A DNA stretch of 64,000 nt, from assembly GCF_000011645.1 (NCBI RefSeq), contig NC_006270.3, positions 548,501 to 612,500 on the forward strand, read 5' to 3'. The notes beneath the pieces were generated by a model that was not told the origin of the DNA, made no database searches, and was given only the letters and a program-made list of their open reading frames with translations. The stretch is from Bacillus licheniformis DSM 13 = ATCC 14580. Its GTDB lineage: Bacteria; Bacillota; Bacilli; Bacillales; Bacillaceae. Both the position numbers and the translations under genes were made by a program. This document shows positions 16,555 to 25,739 of the stretch, one piece after another; the first letter of the stretch is position 1; each line of letters starts with the position of its first letter.

Positions 16555-18717
16555 ATGGATACTTTAGCGTCAATCGTCAAACAAATCGCAAAAGAAACGG
16601 GGCTTGCGCCAAAGCATGTCGAGAGTGTCATTCAATTATTAGAGGACGGCAACACCGTCCCCTTTATTGCGAGATACCGAAAAGAACAAACGGGCTCCAT
16701 GGATGAAGTCCAAATACAAACTATCTCCGAACGCTGGGGATACATTCAGCATTTAAATCAGCGGAAAGACGAAGTCATCAGGCTGATCGATGAACAGGGC
16801 AAGCTGACCGGACAGCTGAAGCTGGATATAGAAAAAGCGGACAAGCTCCAGGAAGTTGAAGACTTATACAGACCGTTTAAACAAAAACGAAAAACCAAGG
16901 CGACGATCGCCAAAAGCAAAGGGCTTGAACCTTTGGCTGATTTCATCATCTCGCTCCCGCGTAATGAAGATGTAGCAGCCGAAGCCCGCAAGTACATAAA
17001 TGAAGAAAAGGAAGTCATGAGCGCCGAAGAAGCGCTTGAAGGAGCAAAGAACATACTGGCTGAACGGATCTCAGACGAACCGGAATACAGGAAGTGGATC
17101 AGGCAGGAGACTTTTAAAAGAGGAACGCTGAAGTCCGCGGCAAAAGATGCCGAAGCGGATGAGAAGAAAATCTATGAAATGTATTATGAATACGAAGAGC
17201 CGATTCAAAAAATCGTTCCTCATCGCGTACTCGCAGTTAACCGCGGCGAAAAAGAGGAGATTTTGAGAGCGTCGGTCGAGCCGCCGGCAGACCGCATCCA
17301 AGCTTACTTGGAAAAACGGATTTTACAACAAAAGCAAACAAGTGCTCAAGATGTCCTGAAAAGCGCGATCGAAGACGGCTATAAGCGCCTGATTCAGCCG
17401 TCAATCGAGAGGGAAATCAGAAAAGAATTGACGGAAAAGGCGGAAGACCAAGCGATTCACATATTTGCCGAAAATCTGCGCAAGCTGCTGCTGCAGCCGC
17501 CGATGAAAGGAAAGCTCGTTCTCGGCGTCGACCCGGCATTCCGCACAGGCTGCAAGCTGGCAGTCGTGGATGAGACGGGAAAGATGCTCAAGATCGACGT
17601 CATATACCCGCACCCTCCCGTCAATAAGAAAAGCGCCGCCATCGAAAAAGTAAAACGCATCATCGAAGACTTTCAAATCGAGGTCATCGCAATCGGGAAC
17701 GGAACGGCATCAAGAGAGACGGAACAGTTTATCGCCGATCTCTTGAAGGACATCGACAGAAAGGTGTACTATCTGATCGTCAATGAAGCGGGAGCCAGCG
17801 TCTATTCGGCATCAGAGCTTGCGAGGGAAGAATTCCCCGATCTGCAGGTTGAAGAACGGAGCGCCGTGTCGATCGCACGCAGACTCCAAGACCCGCTCGC
17901 CGAACTCGTCAAAATCGATCCCAAGTCGGTCGGGGTCGGCCAGTACCAGCACGATGTCAGCCAGAAAAAACTAAACGATTCGCTCCGCTTTGTCGTGGAA
18001 ACCGTCGTCAACCAGGTCGGCGTCAACGTGAATACTGCATCAGCCGCGCTCTTGCAATATGTGGCCGGACTATCGAAAACAGTCGCGGCCAACATCGTCA
18101 AAAAACGGGATGAGATCGGAAAATTCACGAGCCGGAAAGAGCTGAAAGACATTCCGCGCCTGGGCGCGAAAACGTATGAGCAATGCATCGGCTTTTTAAG
18201 GGTGCCTGACGGCGATGAACCGCTCGACCGGACAGGCATCCACCCGGAGAGCTATAAAGAGACGAGAGAGCTCCTGAAAAAGCTGGGCCTTTCAACAGCC
18301 CAAATCGGCACAAAAGAGCTTCAGGACAAAATCAACGAACTGAATATTTCCGAAGCAGCTGAACAGCTGGGGATCGGGGAAATCACCCTGAAAGACATTT
18401 GCGCCCAGCTGACGAGGCCTGAGCGCGATCCGAGGGATGAAGTCCCTAAACCGCTCTTAAAAACCGATGTGCTTCAATTGGAGGACTTAAAAGAGGGGAT
18501 GGAACTTCAGGGGACAGTGCGGAACGTCGTTGACTTCGGGGCGTTTGTCGACATCGGCGTGAAACAGGACGGGCTCGTCCACATTTCCAAGCTCAGCCAT
18601 TCCTTCGTCAAGCATCCGCTCGACGTTGTGTCGGTCGGGGACATCGTCACCGTATGGGTGGAAGATGTCGACGCTGCAAAAGGAAGGGTCTCCTTATCGA
18701 TGGTAAAAGATCGATAG
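16555..18717 (+). CDS. ydcI: Tex-family RNA-binding protein YdcI
   Basis: A 720-residue cytoplasmic protein of the Tex family. The N-terminal helical domain has VPFIARYRKEQTG. A YqgF-like RNase H fold follows near residues 325-450 (GVDPAFRTGCKLAVVDE), then helix-hairpin-helix motifs (VGVNVNTASAALL, FTSRKELKDIPRLG) and a C-terminal S1 domain (LQGTVRNVVDFGAFVDIGV). ATG 16555 follows TTGGAGG at 5 bases. Tex proteins act in transcription and RNA handling; the exact role is unsettled. Confidence 0.92.
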   Translation: MDTLASIVKQIAKETGLAPKHVESVIQLLEDGNTVPFIARYRKEQTGSMDEVQIQTISERWGYIQHLNQRKDEVIRLIDEQGKLTGQLKLDIEKADKLQEVEDLYRPFKQKRKTKATIAKSKGLEPLADFIISLPRNEDVAAEARKYINEEKEVMSAEEALEGAKNILAERISDEPEYRKWIRQETFKRGTLKSAAKDAEADEKKIYEMYYEYEEPIQKIVPHRVLAVNRGEKEEILRASVEPPADRIQAYLEKRILQQKQTSAQDVLKSAIEDGYKRLIQPSIEREIRKELTEKAEDQAIHIFAENLRKLLLQPPMKGKLVLGVDPAFRTGCKLAVVDETGKMLKIDVIYPHPPVNKKSAAIEKVKRIIEDFQIEVIAIGNGTASRETEQFIADLLKDIDRKVYYLIVNEAGASVYSASELAREEFPDLQVEERSAVSIARRLQDPLAELVKIDPKSVGVGQYQHDVSQKKLNDSLRFVVETVVNQVGVNVNTASAALLQYVAGLSKTVAANIVKKRDEIGKFTSRKELKDIPRLGAKTYEQCIGFLRVPDGDEPLDRTGIHPESYKETRELLKKLGLSTAQIGTKELQDKINELNISEAAEQLGIGEITLKDICAQLTRPERDPRDEVPKPLLKTDVLQLEDLKEGMELQGTVRNVVDFGAFVDIGVKQDGLVHISKLSHSFVKHPLDVVSVGDIVTVWVEDVDAAKGRVSLSMVKDR

Positions 18718-18728
18718 GACTTGAAGTC

Positions 18729-18766
18729 AGCCCGCCGGAAGCTTTATTTTCCGGCGGGCTTATCTT
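18729..18766 (+). terminator. Terminator of ydcI
   Basis: Perfect 12-base arms AGCCCGCCGGAA and TTCCGGCGGGCT, followed by TATCTTTT. Confidence 0.85.
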
Positions 18767-19324
18767 TTACATCGCGATTTTCAACAGGATGCGGTGGACG
18801 ACGCCTGCAATATGTGCCGGCGTCTGAACCATGCCGCCGTTGATCCACTCTTCAAAAATGCCGACCGCTCCGGATACTAGAAATGTAATTTCCATTTCAT
18901 CGCATGCCATCTCATTACCTGATTGCTGCATCATGCTCAATTCTTCGAAAATCTTCTGCTTGAAAAAATCTTTAAATTTATTGATGGTCAAAATGTTTCC
19001 TTTCGGTTTCGTCAATAAAGTGAAGATTGCAGCGTTTTGATAAATATATTCAGTCGTTTTTTCGATGAAGGTGAGCAGATGGTGCGGATCTTCGCTTGGA
19101 AAATAATCATCGTAAAATTTCCCCAGCTGATCAAACAACTCATTCTCGATTTGTTCATACAAATCAAAAACATCCCGATAATGAAGATAAAAAGTCCCGC
19201 GCCCTAAATCAGCGCGCCTCGATAAATCGGAAACGGTAATTTTATTGATTTCTTTCTCATGGAGCAGCTTTAAAAAAGCCTCTTTTATCGCTCTTTTTGT
19301 TTTAATTGACCTTCTGTCCTCCAT
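18767..19324 (-). CDS. TetR-family repressor, probably of the adjacent MMPL gene
   Basis: A 185-residue regulator starting at ATG 19324, after GGAGGTCACC on the minus strand. The N-terminal helix-turn-helix is ITVSDLSRRADLGRGTFYLHY, with the family signature RGTFYLHYRDVFDLYEQI. The C-terminal ligand domain is unassigned. An earlier in-frame start would add 26 residues outside the family. The gene is divergent from the MMPL transporter, and inverted repeats lie between them. Confidence 0.88.
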   Translation of the reverse strand: MEDRRSIKTKRAIKEAFLKLLHEKEINKITVSDLSRRADLGRGTFYLHYRDVFDLYEQIENELFDQLGKFYDDYFPSEDPHHLLTFIEKTTEYIYQNAAIFTLLTKPKGNILTINKFKDFFKQKIFEELSMMQQSGNEMACDEMEITFLVSGAVGIFEEWINGGMVQTPAHIAGVVHRILLKIAM

Positions 19325-19360
19325 CGGTGACCTCCGTTTATAAACAAATTTACGTATGTT

Positions 19361-19440
19361 GTTCATTATTGAACATCTCAACCCCAATTGCCGATTGAAC
19401 ACCCCATTTGCCCCAAATTATAATGAACATGTGTTTATTA
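19361..19440. promoter_or_regulatory. Candidate TetR operators in the divergent control region
   Basis: GTTCATTATTGAAC (19361-19374) is a perfect palindrome around TTAT. TAATGAACATGTGTTTATTA (19421-19440) is a 20-base imperfect palindrome of a size usual for TetR dimers. GTGTTTATT is repeated at 19431 and about 19449. All are within 360 bases of both starts. Confidence 0.5.
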
Positions 19441-19571
19441 ATCAATAGGTGTTTATTTTTTAAAACCTTCAAATATCAATGGCCTATCAGCCGATAAGTT
19501 AATCAAGCGGTTTCAGCTGTTTTCCTGTAAAATGAATGATCTTTCACTTTTGCGAATAAAGTGGTGAAGTA

Positions 19572-19673
19572 ATGAAAAACAGCAAGGACAAGGCTAGCAG
19601 GCGGCTTTTTCTGCCGACTTTCTTAAAATACAAAGAAATCAATCTACCTGCAAAGTTCATAGAGGAGGAATAA
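19572..19673 (+). CDS. Possible 33-residue leader ORF of the MMPL gene
   Basis: ATG 19572 opens a 33-codon frame beginning MKNSKDKASRRLFLPTFLK and ending FIEEE-stop. GTGGTG lies five bases upstream. Its last codons GAG GAG GAA are themselves the ribosome binding site of the MMPL gene, whose ATG is seven bases after the stop. This suggests translational coupling. No known family, and it could be chance. Confidence 0.35.
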   Translation: MKNSKDKASRRLFLPTFLKYKEINLPAKFIEEE

Positions 19674-19680
19674 AACATCA

Positions 19681-22600
19681 ATGAGAACGATTATAAAGGC
19701 GAGATGGATCATTGCGGCGCTCTGGATTGCAATGGCCGCCGTCTTATTCATCACGGCGCCCGATATGGGGCAATTAACAAAGGAGAAGGGCCAGATAGCG
19801 GTTCCTGAAGGCTATCCGTCTTCTTATGCGAACAAGCTTCTCGAACAAATGTCAAAAGACGGGGATACGAACAAATCGGTTGTCGTCGTATTTCAGGACA
19901 AACACCTCCTGCCGAATCGGGAGGCGGCTTTAAAAAAAGCGATCACCACTTTAGAGAAGGATTCCTCCCTTCACGTCTCAGATATTACATCGTACTTTAA
20001 CGCGGATGAGGATATTCAAAAGCAGCTGTTGTCAAAGGATCGAACGACGCTGCTCGTGCCTGTCACATTTGATGCAAACAAAATCAGTGCGGCCGAATTT
20101 AAAGCAAAGGTCAATGAAAAGCTTAAAACTTTAAAACTTGACTACGAGATGACCGGGCAGCCGCTCATCGATGATGATGTCATGACAAGCTCGCAGGAAG
20201 GCTTGAAGAAGACCGAATATATCACGGTCGGTTTTATTTTAATCGTGCTGATTCTCGTATTCCGTTCTGCGGTTGCGCCTTTTGTTCCGCTTTTGGCGGT
20301 CGCGCTTTCATACCTTGTGAGCCAGTCCGTCGTCGCCTATCTAGTCAAATACGCTGATTTTCCGCTGTCCACGTTTACGCAAATCTTTATGGTGGCGATC
20401 ATGTTCGGAATCGGCACGGATTACTGCATTCTTCTTTTAAGCCGTTTTAAGGAAGAGATCGCCCGCGGGAAAGACAAGATCGAAGCCATTCTGACAACGT
20501 ATAAAACGGCGGGGAGAACCGTTCTGTTCAGCGGAATCGCCGTTTTGATCGGTTTTACTTGCATCGGCTTTGCCGAATTCCAGCTTTACAAGTCTGCGGT
20601 CGCAGTAGCGGTGGGTGTCGCGGTCTTGATTTTGGCGCTTCTGTCGATCGTGCCGTTTTTCATGGCTGTTTTGGGGAAAGTGCTGTTTTGGCCTGTCAGA
20701 GGAAATATCGGGCACCCGCAGTCAAAGCTATGGGAAACCGCCGGCCGTTTCGCTTTCAGTAAGCCGCTGATCAGCCTGTTGATCGTAGCGGCCGTGGCCG
20801 TGCCGCCGATCTTGATGTATAAAGGAACGCTTTCCTACAACAGCCTTGACGAAATCGGAGATCAATACGAATCCGTCAGCGCATTTAACACCATTTCCGA
20901 CAAGTTCGGGCCGGGAGAATCTTTGCCGGTCACGGTCGTGCTCAAAACATCGGATGCGCTCGATACCAATGACGGGCTGATCGCGATTGAAAAAATCAGC
21001 CGCGCCATTGAACAGACAAACGGCGTCAGCAAAGTTCGCAGTGCGACCCGGCCGGTCGGAAAAGGGCTGAGCGACCTGTACGTCAAAACACAGGCGAACG
21101 AGCTGAATAAAGGCCTTGAAAGCGGCAATAAAGGTCTGAAAAAGATTAAAGACGGGCTTGCAGAAGCGAGCAAGTCAATCGCGGATCAAAAGCCGCAAAT
21201 CGAAGCGTCCGGAAAAGGAATCAACCAGCTGATCAAAGGAACCGAATCGATCCAAGCCGGAATCAGCGACGTTGAAGCCAACATGAGAAAGCTGAAGGAA
21301 GGAACAGACCAAAGCAAACAAGGCGTCGCCCAGGCGAAAAAAGAAATCCAAACTGCGAAAAAACAGCTGACGGCGCAAGTCGATCAATTAAATGGACAAA
21401 TCGAAACCTACAAAGAAATATCGAAAATCTTAAAAGCGGCATTGTCTCAAGCCGAAAATGCCCAAGGCATAACGGCTGACGTGCAAAAGATGATTGAGCA
21501 GACAAATCAAAATTTCAAAAATCTTGAAAGCGAAATTCCCGAAGTGAAGGAGAATCCTTCTTATTTGGCGATCAAAGGCTCTTACACAGAGCTTGCATCG
21601 GCAATCAAGCAGGGATCACAGAAAGCGGCCGTTTACACGAAGCAGGCGGCAAACGCGAAAAAGCAGCTTGAAGCAGCAGATGCATTTATCGCAAAAGCGC
21701 AGGAAGAGCAAAAAGTGTACACAAGCAAAATCGATGCTCTGATAAACGGCCTCGGCCAAATCGAAAAAGGGCTTGAAGAGACATCGAAGGGGCAGGGACA
21801 GCTCGCCGATTCGCTGCCTAAGCTCGAATCAGGCGCAGGTGAGGTCGCTGAAGGCCAAAAGCAGATGAAGGAAAAAGTCGGAGAATTCGCCGGCCAGCTC
21901 GATCAATTAACAAAAGGGCTGAATTCAAGCGTGGACGGCCTCGAAAAAATTTCAAGCGGTCTGATGGGAGCAGGCGACTACCTGGATCAGCTGAAAAACG
22001 CATCGGATCAAGAAATGTCCGGCTGGTTTGTCCCTAAAGAAGTGCTGAAAAACAAGCAATTTCAGCAGGTGTTTAATTCCTATATGTCAGACGACCGCCA
22101 TATCACGACGATCGATGTGATATTGGAAGACAATCCGTATGGAAACGGAGCGATTGCCAAGGTCAAAGACATTGAAGCATCAGTAAAACGGGCTCTTCCC
22201 GACACGCATTTGCACGATGCATCGTTTGGCGTCGGCGGCGTTTCCAGCATCAACGCCGATTTGAAGCAGCTGTCAGACCAGGACTTCAGCAACACGGTGA
22301 TCTATATGATGATCGGAATCTTCCTGATCCTCGTCCTGCTGTTCCGTTCAATCGTCATGCCGGTGTATTTGGTCGGATCGCTGGTCTTGACGTACTTTGC
22401 ATCCATCGGTGTAACCGAATTTATTTTCACGGCGTTTTTCGGCTATCCCGGCCTCAACTGGGCGGTGCCTTTCTTTGGCTTTGTGATTTTAATGGCGCTT
22501 GGTGTGGACTATTCGATCTTCCTGATGGAACGGTTTAACGAATACCGGGGAACGGATATTATGACGGCGATGACGGAATCGATGAAAAATATGGGATCGG

Positions 22601-22800
22601 TTATTATTTCAGCCGCTGTCATCTTGGCGGGAACCTTCGCGGCGATGCTGCCGTCCGGCGTTTTATCGCTTCTGCAAATCGCCACCCTTGTGCTGACGGG
22701 TCTTTTGCTGTATGCATTCGTCATGCTGCCGCTGTTCGTCCCTGTAATGGTTCGGATCTTCGGCTCAGCCAACTGGTTTCCGTTTAAAAGAAAAGAATAA
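19681..22800 (+). CDS. MMPL-family (RND-type) membrane transporter, YdgH-like
   Basis: A 1039-residue exporter with the two-half MMPL layout. Each half has one N-terminal helix, an extracellular domain and a five-helix bundle. Signature repeats in the two halves are FGIGTDYCILLLSRFKEE and ALGVDYSIFLMERFNEY. The second extracellular domain (about residues 470-790) is long, helical and coiled-coil-like, with repeated Gly-Leu/Ser spacing (KGLKKIKDGLAEASK, KGQGQLADSLPKLESGAGE), as in YhgE/Pip proteins. B. subtilis YdgH is shorter by about 150 residues as I recall it. AGGAGGAAT precedes the ATG. The substrate is unknown; the neighbouring TetR suggests an inducible drug or lipid exporter. Confidence 0.85.
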   Translation: MRTIIKARWIIAALWIAMAAVLFITAPDMGQLTKEKGQIAVPEGYPSSYANKLLEQMSKDGDTNKSVVVVFQDKHLLPNREAALKKAITTLEKDSSLHVSDITSYFNADEDIQKQLLSKDRTTLLVPVTFDANKISAAEFKAKVNEKLKTLKLDYEMTGQPLIDDDVMTSSQEGLKKTEYITVGFILIVLILVFRSAVAPFVPLLAVALSYLVSQSVVAYLVKYADFPLSTFTQIFMVAIMFGIGTDYCILLLSRFKEEIARGKDKIEAILTTYKTAGRTVLFSGIAVLIGFTCIGFAEFQLYKSAVAVAVGVAVLILALLSIVPFFMAVLGKVLFWPVRGNIGHPQSKLWETAGRFAFSKPLISLLIVAAVAVPPILMYKGTLSYNSLDEIGDQYESVSAFNTISDKFGPGESLPVTVVLKTSDALDTNDGLIAIEKISRAIEQTNGVSKVRSATRPVGKGLSDLYVKTQANELNKGLESGNKGLKKIKDGLAEASKSIADQKPQIEASGKGINQLIKGTESIQAGISDVEANMRKLKEGTDQSKQGVAQAKKEIQTAKKQLTAQVDQLNGQIETYKEISKILKAALSQAENAQGITADVQKMIEQTNQNFKNLESEIPEVKENPSYLAIKGSYTELASAIKQGSQKAAVYTKQAANAKKQLEAADAFIAKAQEEQKVYTSKIDALINGLGQIEKGLEETSKGQGQLADSLPKLESGAGEVAEGQKQMKEKVGEFAGQLDQLTKGLNSSVDGLEKISSGLMGAGDYLDQLKNASDQEMSGWFVPKEVLKNKQFQQVFNSYMSDDRHITTIDVILEDNPYGNGAIAKVKDIEASVKRALPDTHLHDASFGVGGVSSINADLKQLSDQDFSNTVIYMMIGIFLILVLLFRSIVMPVYLVGSLVLTYFASIGVTEFIFTAFFGYPGLNWAVPFFGFVILMALGVDYSIFLMERFNEYRGTDIMTAMTESMKNMGSVIISAAVILAGTFAAMLPSGVLSLLQIATLVLTGLLLYAFVMLPLFVPVMVRIFGSANWFPFKRKE

Positions 22801-22957
22801 ACGGCTCGTCCATCCGCAGAAGAACCATTCGCCCATGCTCCCCGAAATCGGGCGGTCAGCTCCATTTGGGGAGTAACGGGCGCCATTGTGTGAGATGATA
22901 AAAGGACCGGTGAAGATGATGAGGAAACAGAAGAAAATTCCATTCGGACTCGGATGA

Positions 22958-22983
22958 ACACTGCTCATCAGCAGTGTTTTTTT
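22958..22983 (+). terminator. Possible terminator after the MMPL gene
   Basis: ACACTGCT/AGCAGTGT around CATC, then TTTTTTT. The same bases encode the end of cmpA on the other strand, so the T run may simply be its Lys codons. Confidence 0.55.
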
Positions 22984-23078
22984 CTGTAAAAATACCAGCA
23001 CTGATTCAGCAATTTAATCTGGTAATGATCTTTTTCATAAAAAGCTCTCTGCATCTGGTTTTTGAGCCAATTCGGCAT
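22968..23078 (-). CDS. cmpA: Spore assembly quality-control protein CmpA
   Basis: A 36-residue protein starting MPNWLKNQMQRAFYEKDHYQ and ending QCWYFYRKKHC. It matches my recollection of B. subtilis CmpA, a 37-residue factor that with ClpXP removes spores with a defective coat/cortex by targeting SpoIVA. CmpA is encoded between ydcI and ydcK in B. subtilis, the same neighbourhood as here. ATG 23078 is seven bases after GGAGGG. A sigma-E-like promoter lies just upstream. It is too short for routine ORF calling. Confidence 0.88.
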   Translation of the reverse strand: MPNWLKNQMQRAFYEKDHYQIKLLNQCWYFYRKKHC

Positions 23079-23107
23079 TGCTCATCCCTCCTCAGGCTCT
23101 TATCATA

Positions 23108-23137
23108 AGAGTATGGGTGTCGTGTATTAGTTTATGC
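23108..23137 (-). promoter_or_regulatory. Sigma-E-like promoter of cmpA
   Basis: On the minus strand GCATAAA (-35, 23137-23131), 15-base spacer and CATACTCT (-10, 23115-23108). This resembles the sigma-E pattern (ATA-type -35, CATACA-T -10) and suits mother-cell expression. Confidence 0.5.
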
Positions 23138-23189
23138 CGCCCGGAATTTGTCCTGTTCAATGTTTTTAAAAATGAGGTGGACCCAAGCA

Positions 23190-23651
23190 ATGGATGAACA
23201 ACAACTGCAGCAGCTGACAGAACAGCTTTCGCTCACATACTTTAAAAAACCGTTCCGGCACCGCGCTTACTTCAACAGCCGCCTGAAAACGACAGGAGGC
23301 AGGTATTTGCTGAATTCCCACAATATCGAGCTGAATAAAAAATACCTGACAGAACACGGGCAAAAAGAGCTTGAAGGCATCATCAAGCATGAATTGTGCC
23401 ATTACCACCTCCATCTTGAAGGAAAAGGCTACAAGCACCGCGACAAGGATTTTAGAACGCTATTAAAGGAAGTCGGTGCGCCGCGGTTCTGCACGCCGCT
23501 CGAAAAAGAGAAAAAGCCGCAAAGAAAAGTACGCACATACAAGTGTGAAGCATGCGGACAAACGTTTCTCCGAAAGCGGAAAATGGATACAAGCCGTTAC
23601 GTTTGCGGCAAGTGCGGAGGGAAAATAAAAGAAATCATAAAAAAGGGTTGA
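23190..23651 (+). CDS. ydcK: SprT-like zinc metalloprotein YdcK
   Basis: A 153-residue SprT-like protein. The zinc/HExxH motif is IIKHELCHYHLHLEGKG, and a C-terminal zinc ribbon has CEACGQTF and CGKCGGK. ATG 23190 after GAGGTGG gives MDEQQLQQLTEQLS, as in the family; the longer frame from 23148 lacks a binding site. The function of bacterial SprT-like proteins is not established. It ends just before the tRNA cluster. Confidence 0.9.
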   Translation: MDEQQLQQLTEQLSLTYFKKPFRHRAYFNSRLKTTGGRYLLNSHNIELNKKYLTEHGQKELEGIIKHELCHYHLHLEGKGYKHRDKDFRTLLKEVGAPRFCTPLEKEKKPQRKVRTYKCEACGQTFLRKRKMDTSRYVCGKCGGKIKEIIKKG

Positions 23652-23767
23652 CTGATCAGGCTTGTCTATGATAAATTATAAAAGCCGTCGCAAGACGAGC
23701 CACAAAGACAAATTGTTCTTCTTGACACATTTTGTCGACATATTTATAATAAAATGAGTCTGATCAT

Positions 23768-23842
23768 TCCACAGTAGCTCAGTGGTAGAGCTATCGGCTG
23801 TTAACCGATCGGTCGCAGGTTCGAATCCTGCCTGTGGAGCCA
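23768..23842 (+). tRNA. tRNA-Asn (GTT)
   Basis: TCCACAG/CTGTGGA acceptor, anticodon GTT in CTGTTAACC, encoded CCA. First of seven tandem tRNAs. Confidence 0.97.
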
Positions 23843-23844
23843 AT

Positions 23845-23935
23845 GGAGAAGTACTCAAGTGGCTGAAGAGGCGCCCCTGCTAAGGGTGTAGGTCGCGTAA
23901 GCGGCGCGAGGGTTCAAATCCCTCCTTCTCCGCCA
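23845..23935 (+). tRNA. tRNA-Ser (GCT)
   Basis: GGAGAAG/CTTCTCC acceptor, anticodon GCT in CCTGCTAAG, long variable arm, encoded CCA. Confidence 0.97.
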
Positions 23936-23963
23936 TTAGGAAAATATGATGCTGACTTCATAT

Positions 23964-24035
23964 GGCCCGTTGGTCAAGTGGTTAAGACACCGCCCTTTCA
24001 CGGCGGTAACACGGGTTCGAATCCCGTACGGGTCA
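23964..24035 (+). tRNA. tRNA-Glu (TTC)
   Basis: GGCCCGT/ACGGGTC acceptor, anticodon TTC in CCTTTCACG; CCA is not encoded. Confidence 0.96.
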
Positions 24036-24047
24036 TTTCTCATATGT

Positions 24048-24122
24048 TGGGCTATAGCCAAGCGGTAAGGCAACGGACTTTGACTCCGTCATGCGTTGGT
24101 TCGAATCCAGCTAGCCCAGCCA
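24048..24122 (+). tRNA. tRNA-Gln (TTG)
   Basis: TGGGCTA/TAGCCCA acceptor, anticodon TTG in ACTTTGACT, encoded CCA. Confidence 0.97.
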
Positions 24123-24130
24123 TTATATTT

Positions 24131-24206
24131 GAGCCATTAGCTCAGTTGGTAGAGCATCTGACTTTTAATCAGAGGGTCGAAGGTTCGAGTCCTTCATGGC
24201 TCACCA
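24131..24206 (+). tRNA. tRNA-Lys (TTT)
   Basis: GAGCCAT/ATGGCTC acceptor, anticodon TTT in ACTTTTAAT, encoded CCA. Confidence 0.97.
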
Positions 24207-24218
24207 TTGTTTTTTCAC

Positions 24219-24301
24219 GCGGGTGTGGCGGAATTGGCAGACGCGCTAGACTTAGGATCTAGTGTCTTTACGGCGTGGGGGTTCGAGTCCCTTCACCCGC
24301 A
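24219..24301 (+). tRNA. tRNA-Leu (TAG)
   Basis: GCGGGTG/CACCCGC acceptor, anticodon TAG in ACTTAGGAT, long variable arm; CCA is not encoded. Confidence 0.96.
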
Positions 24302-24321
24302 CTTAAAAAACAACATATCAT

Positions 24322-24450
<129 letters not shown>

Positions 24451-24694
24451 TCTTCAAGTTTTTTGATTCTTGTGACCAAATAGTGTCCAATTGGTTAAAA
24501 ATAAGTCATTTAACTTGTGAGCTATTTGAGGAGGAAAGACAATTCTGTGTTGTTATGTTATGTAGCTCCTTTGGATCAAAGGAGTTTGGAATCTGTTTCG
24601 GTTTATTAGGATTAATCATCAAATTTCTCATAGAGGGAAGAAACTAAAGTTAAAAGAAAAGCAAACTATATAAAATAGTTTGCTTTTCTTTTTG
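24451..24694. other. Non-coding stretch next to the att site, possible integrase-tail remnant
   Basis: On the minus strand, reading toward the tRNA, the frame NQLDTIWSQESKNLKKQ runs into the terminator and tRNA. In ICEBs1-like elements the integrase gene ends exactly here and in this direction. The frame meets a stop a few codons upstream, so it would be a decayed tail at most. Nothing else is recognisable. Confidence 0.3.
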
Positions 24695-25579
24695 TTATGA
24701 ATTAACGTCTTTTTCTTTCTCTTTAATAACTAATAAAACACCAATAAGAATTAAAAACGAACCTATCCAAAATGTCCCGCCTATTTTTTCTCCCAGCAGA
24801 AGCCATCCAAGTAAGGTTCCAACTAGAGGCTGAAAAAAGAAAAAGAGACCTCCACTTGAAGCATTTAATAATTGCAATCCACGGTTCCATAATAAAAAAG
24901 CACAAGCTGTTGAAACAATTCCTAAATACAAAAGACCACCTAGAATTTTAGGGTCAAGCAGTTGTGACGTGAAAATTGCGGTAGGTTTTACAAAAGGAGT
25001 TAGTGCCACAATGGCAACAAAAGTTGAATACGTTGTCACAAGTAAAGACGAATAGCTGTTGGGCACGAGTTTGATAAGCACTGACATTAGCGCCCATGTA
25101 AGTGCTGCAGCAAGCAGAGAAATACCACCAATCTGATTAGAAGTATCAATATGACCGTTTCCAACAATAAATAATACGCCTATAGTCGCTAAAATAATTG
25201 AGGTTCCTTTTTTTATATTCAATGGTTCTTTAAGTAATAGACGAGCAAAAATAACCATGAACGCTGGTGTGGAAGACGTAATAATCGCCCCCATTTGTGC
25301 TGAAGATAACATCGTTCCATATTCTTGCGTAACAATTGAAATTGTGTTGCCAACTATTCCAATGACAACAATTAATAAAAGGTCACGTTTATGAATTTTC
25401 CAAGATTGTCTCTTTATTAAACCAACGATAAGAAGTGTAAGGATGGCGATTACGTACCTAATCCAAACCAATTCAATAGGCGGAATTACTGCGACAACAA
25501 CCTTAACCACTACATACATGCCGCCCCAGATACTAGCGGCTAAAGCTAAATATATAGAACCTAACAGGGTATTTTTCAT
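24695..25579 (-). CDS. EamA-family (DMT) permease
   Basis: A 294-residue integral membrane protein with ten predicted helices in two EamA repeats (drug/metabolite transporter superfamily). The first repeat opens LALAASIWGGMYVVVKV and contains PPIELVWIRYVIA. The second repeat begins near GGISLLAAALTWALMSVLI and ends with PLVGTLLGWLLLGE. The substrate is not predictable. ATG 25579 follows CGGAGGG, which can pair with an upstream CTCTCCG. A short leader ORF and a sigma-A promoter precede it. It lies between att copies 1 and 2, so it was probably carried in by an integrating element. Confidence 0.9.
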   Translation of the reverse strand: MKNTLLGSIYLALAASIWGGMYVVVKVVVAVIPPIELVWIRYVIAILTLLIVGLIKRQSWKIHKRDLLLIVVIGIVGNTISIVTQEYGTMLSSAQMGAIITSSTPAFMVIFARLLLKEPLNIKKGTSIILATIGVLFIVGNGHIDTSNQIGGISLLAAALTWALMSVLIKLVPNSYSSLLVTTYSTFVAIVALTPFVKPTAIFTSQLLDPKILGGLLYLGIVSTACAFLLWNRGLQLLNASSGGLFFFFQPLVGTLLGWLLLGEKIGGTFWIGSFLILIGVLLVIKEKEKDVNS

Positions 25580-25651
25580 TTTTTTGTTCCCTCCGTATTT
25601 ATAATTAGGTCAATAAATGCCCTAACGGAGAGAAGTAGTCACTTTACTCCA

Positions 25652-25708
25652 TTAAGGGCGGAGAAGTGCTACTGGAACATCATTTTCAAATAGTGGAGCT
25701 AAAAACAT
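25652..25708 (-). CDS. 18-residue leader peptide of the EamA permease
   Basis: ATG 25708 with GAGGTG seven bases upstream encodes MFLAPLFENDVPVALLRP. The end of this ORF overlaps the first arm of a set of alternative hairpins: CTCC (25663-25660), GGAG (25650-25647), CTCTCCG (25632-25626) and the permease site CGGAGGG (25595-25589). With no ribosome stalled, arms 1:2 and 3:4 form and hide the permease binding site. A ribosome held at the leader end would allow 2:3 and expose it. This is the layout of antibiotic-type translational attenuators. Confidence 0.55.
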   Translation of the reverse strand: MFLAPLFENDVPVALLRP

Positions 25709-25739
25709 GTTTTTTCACCTCAACTTTATTATTGCACTT

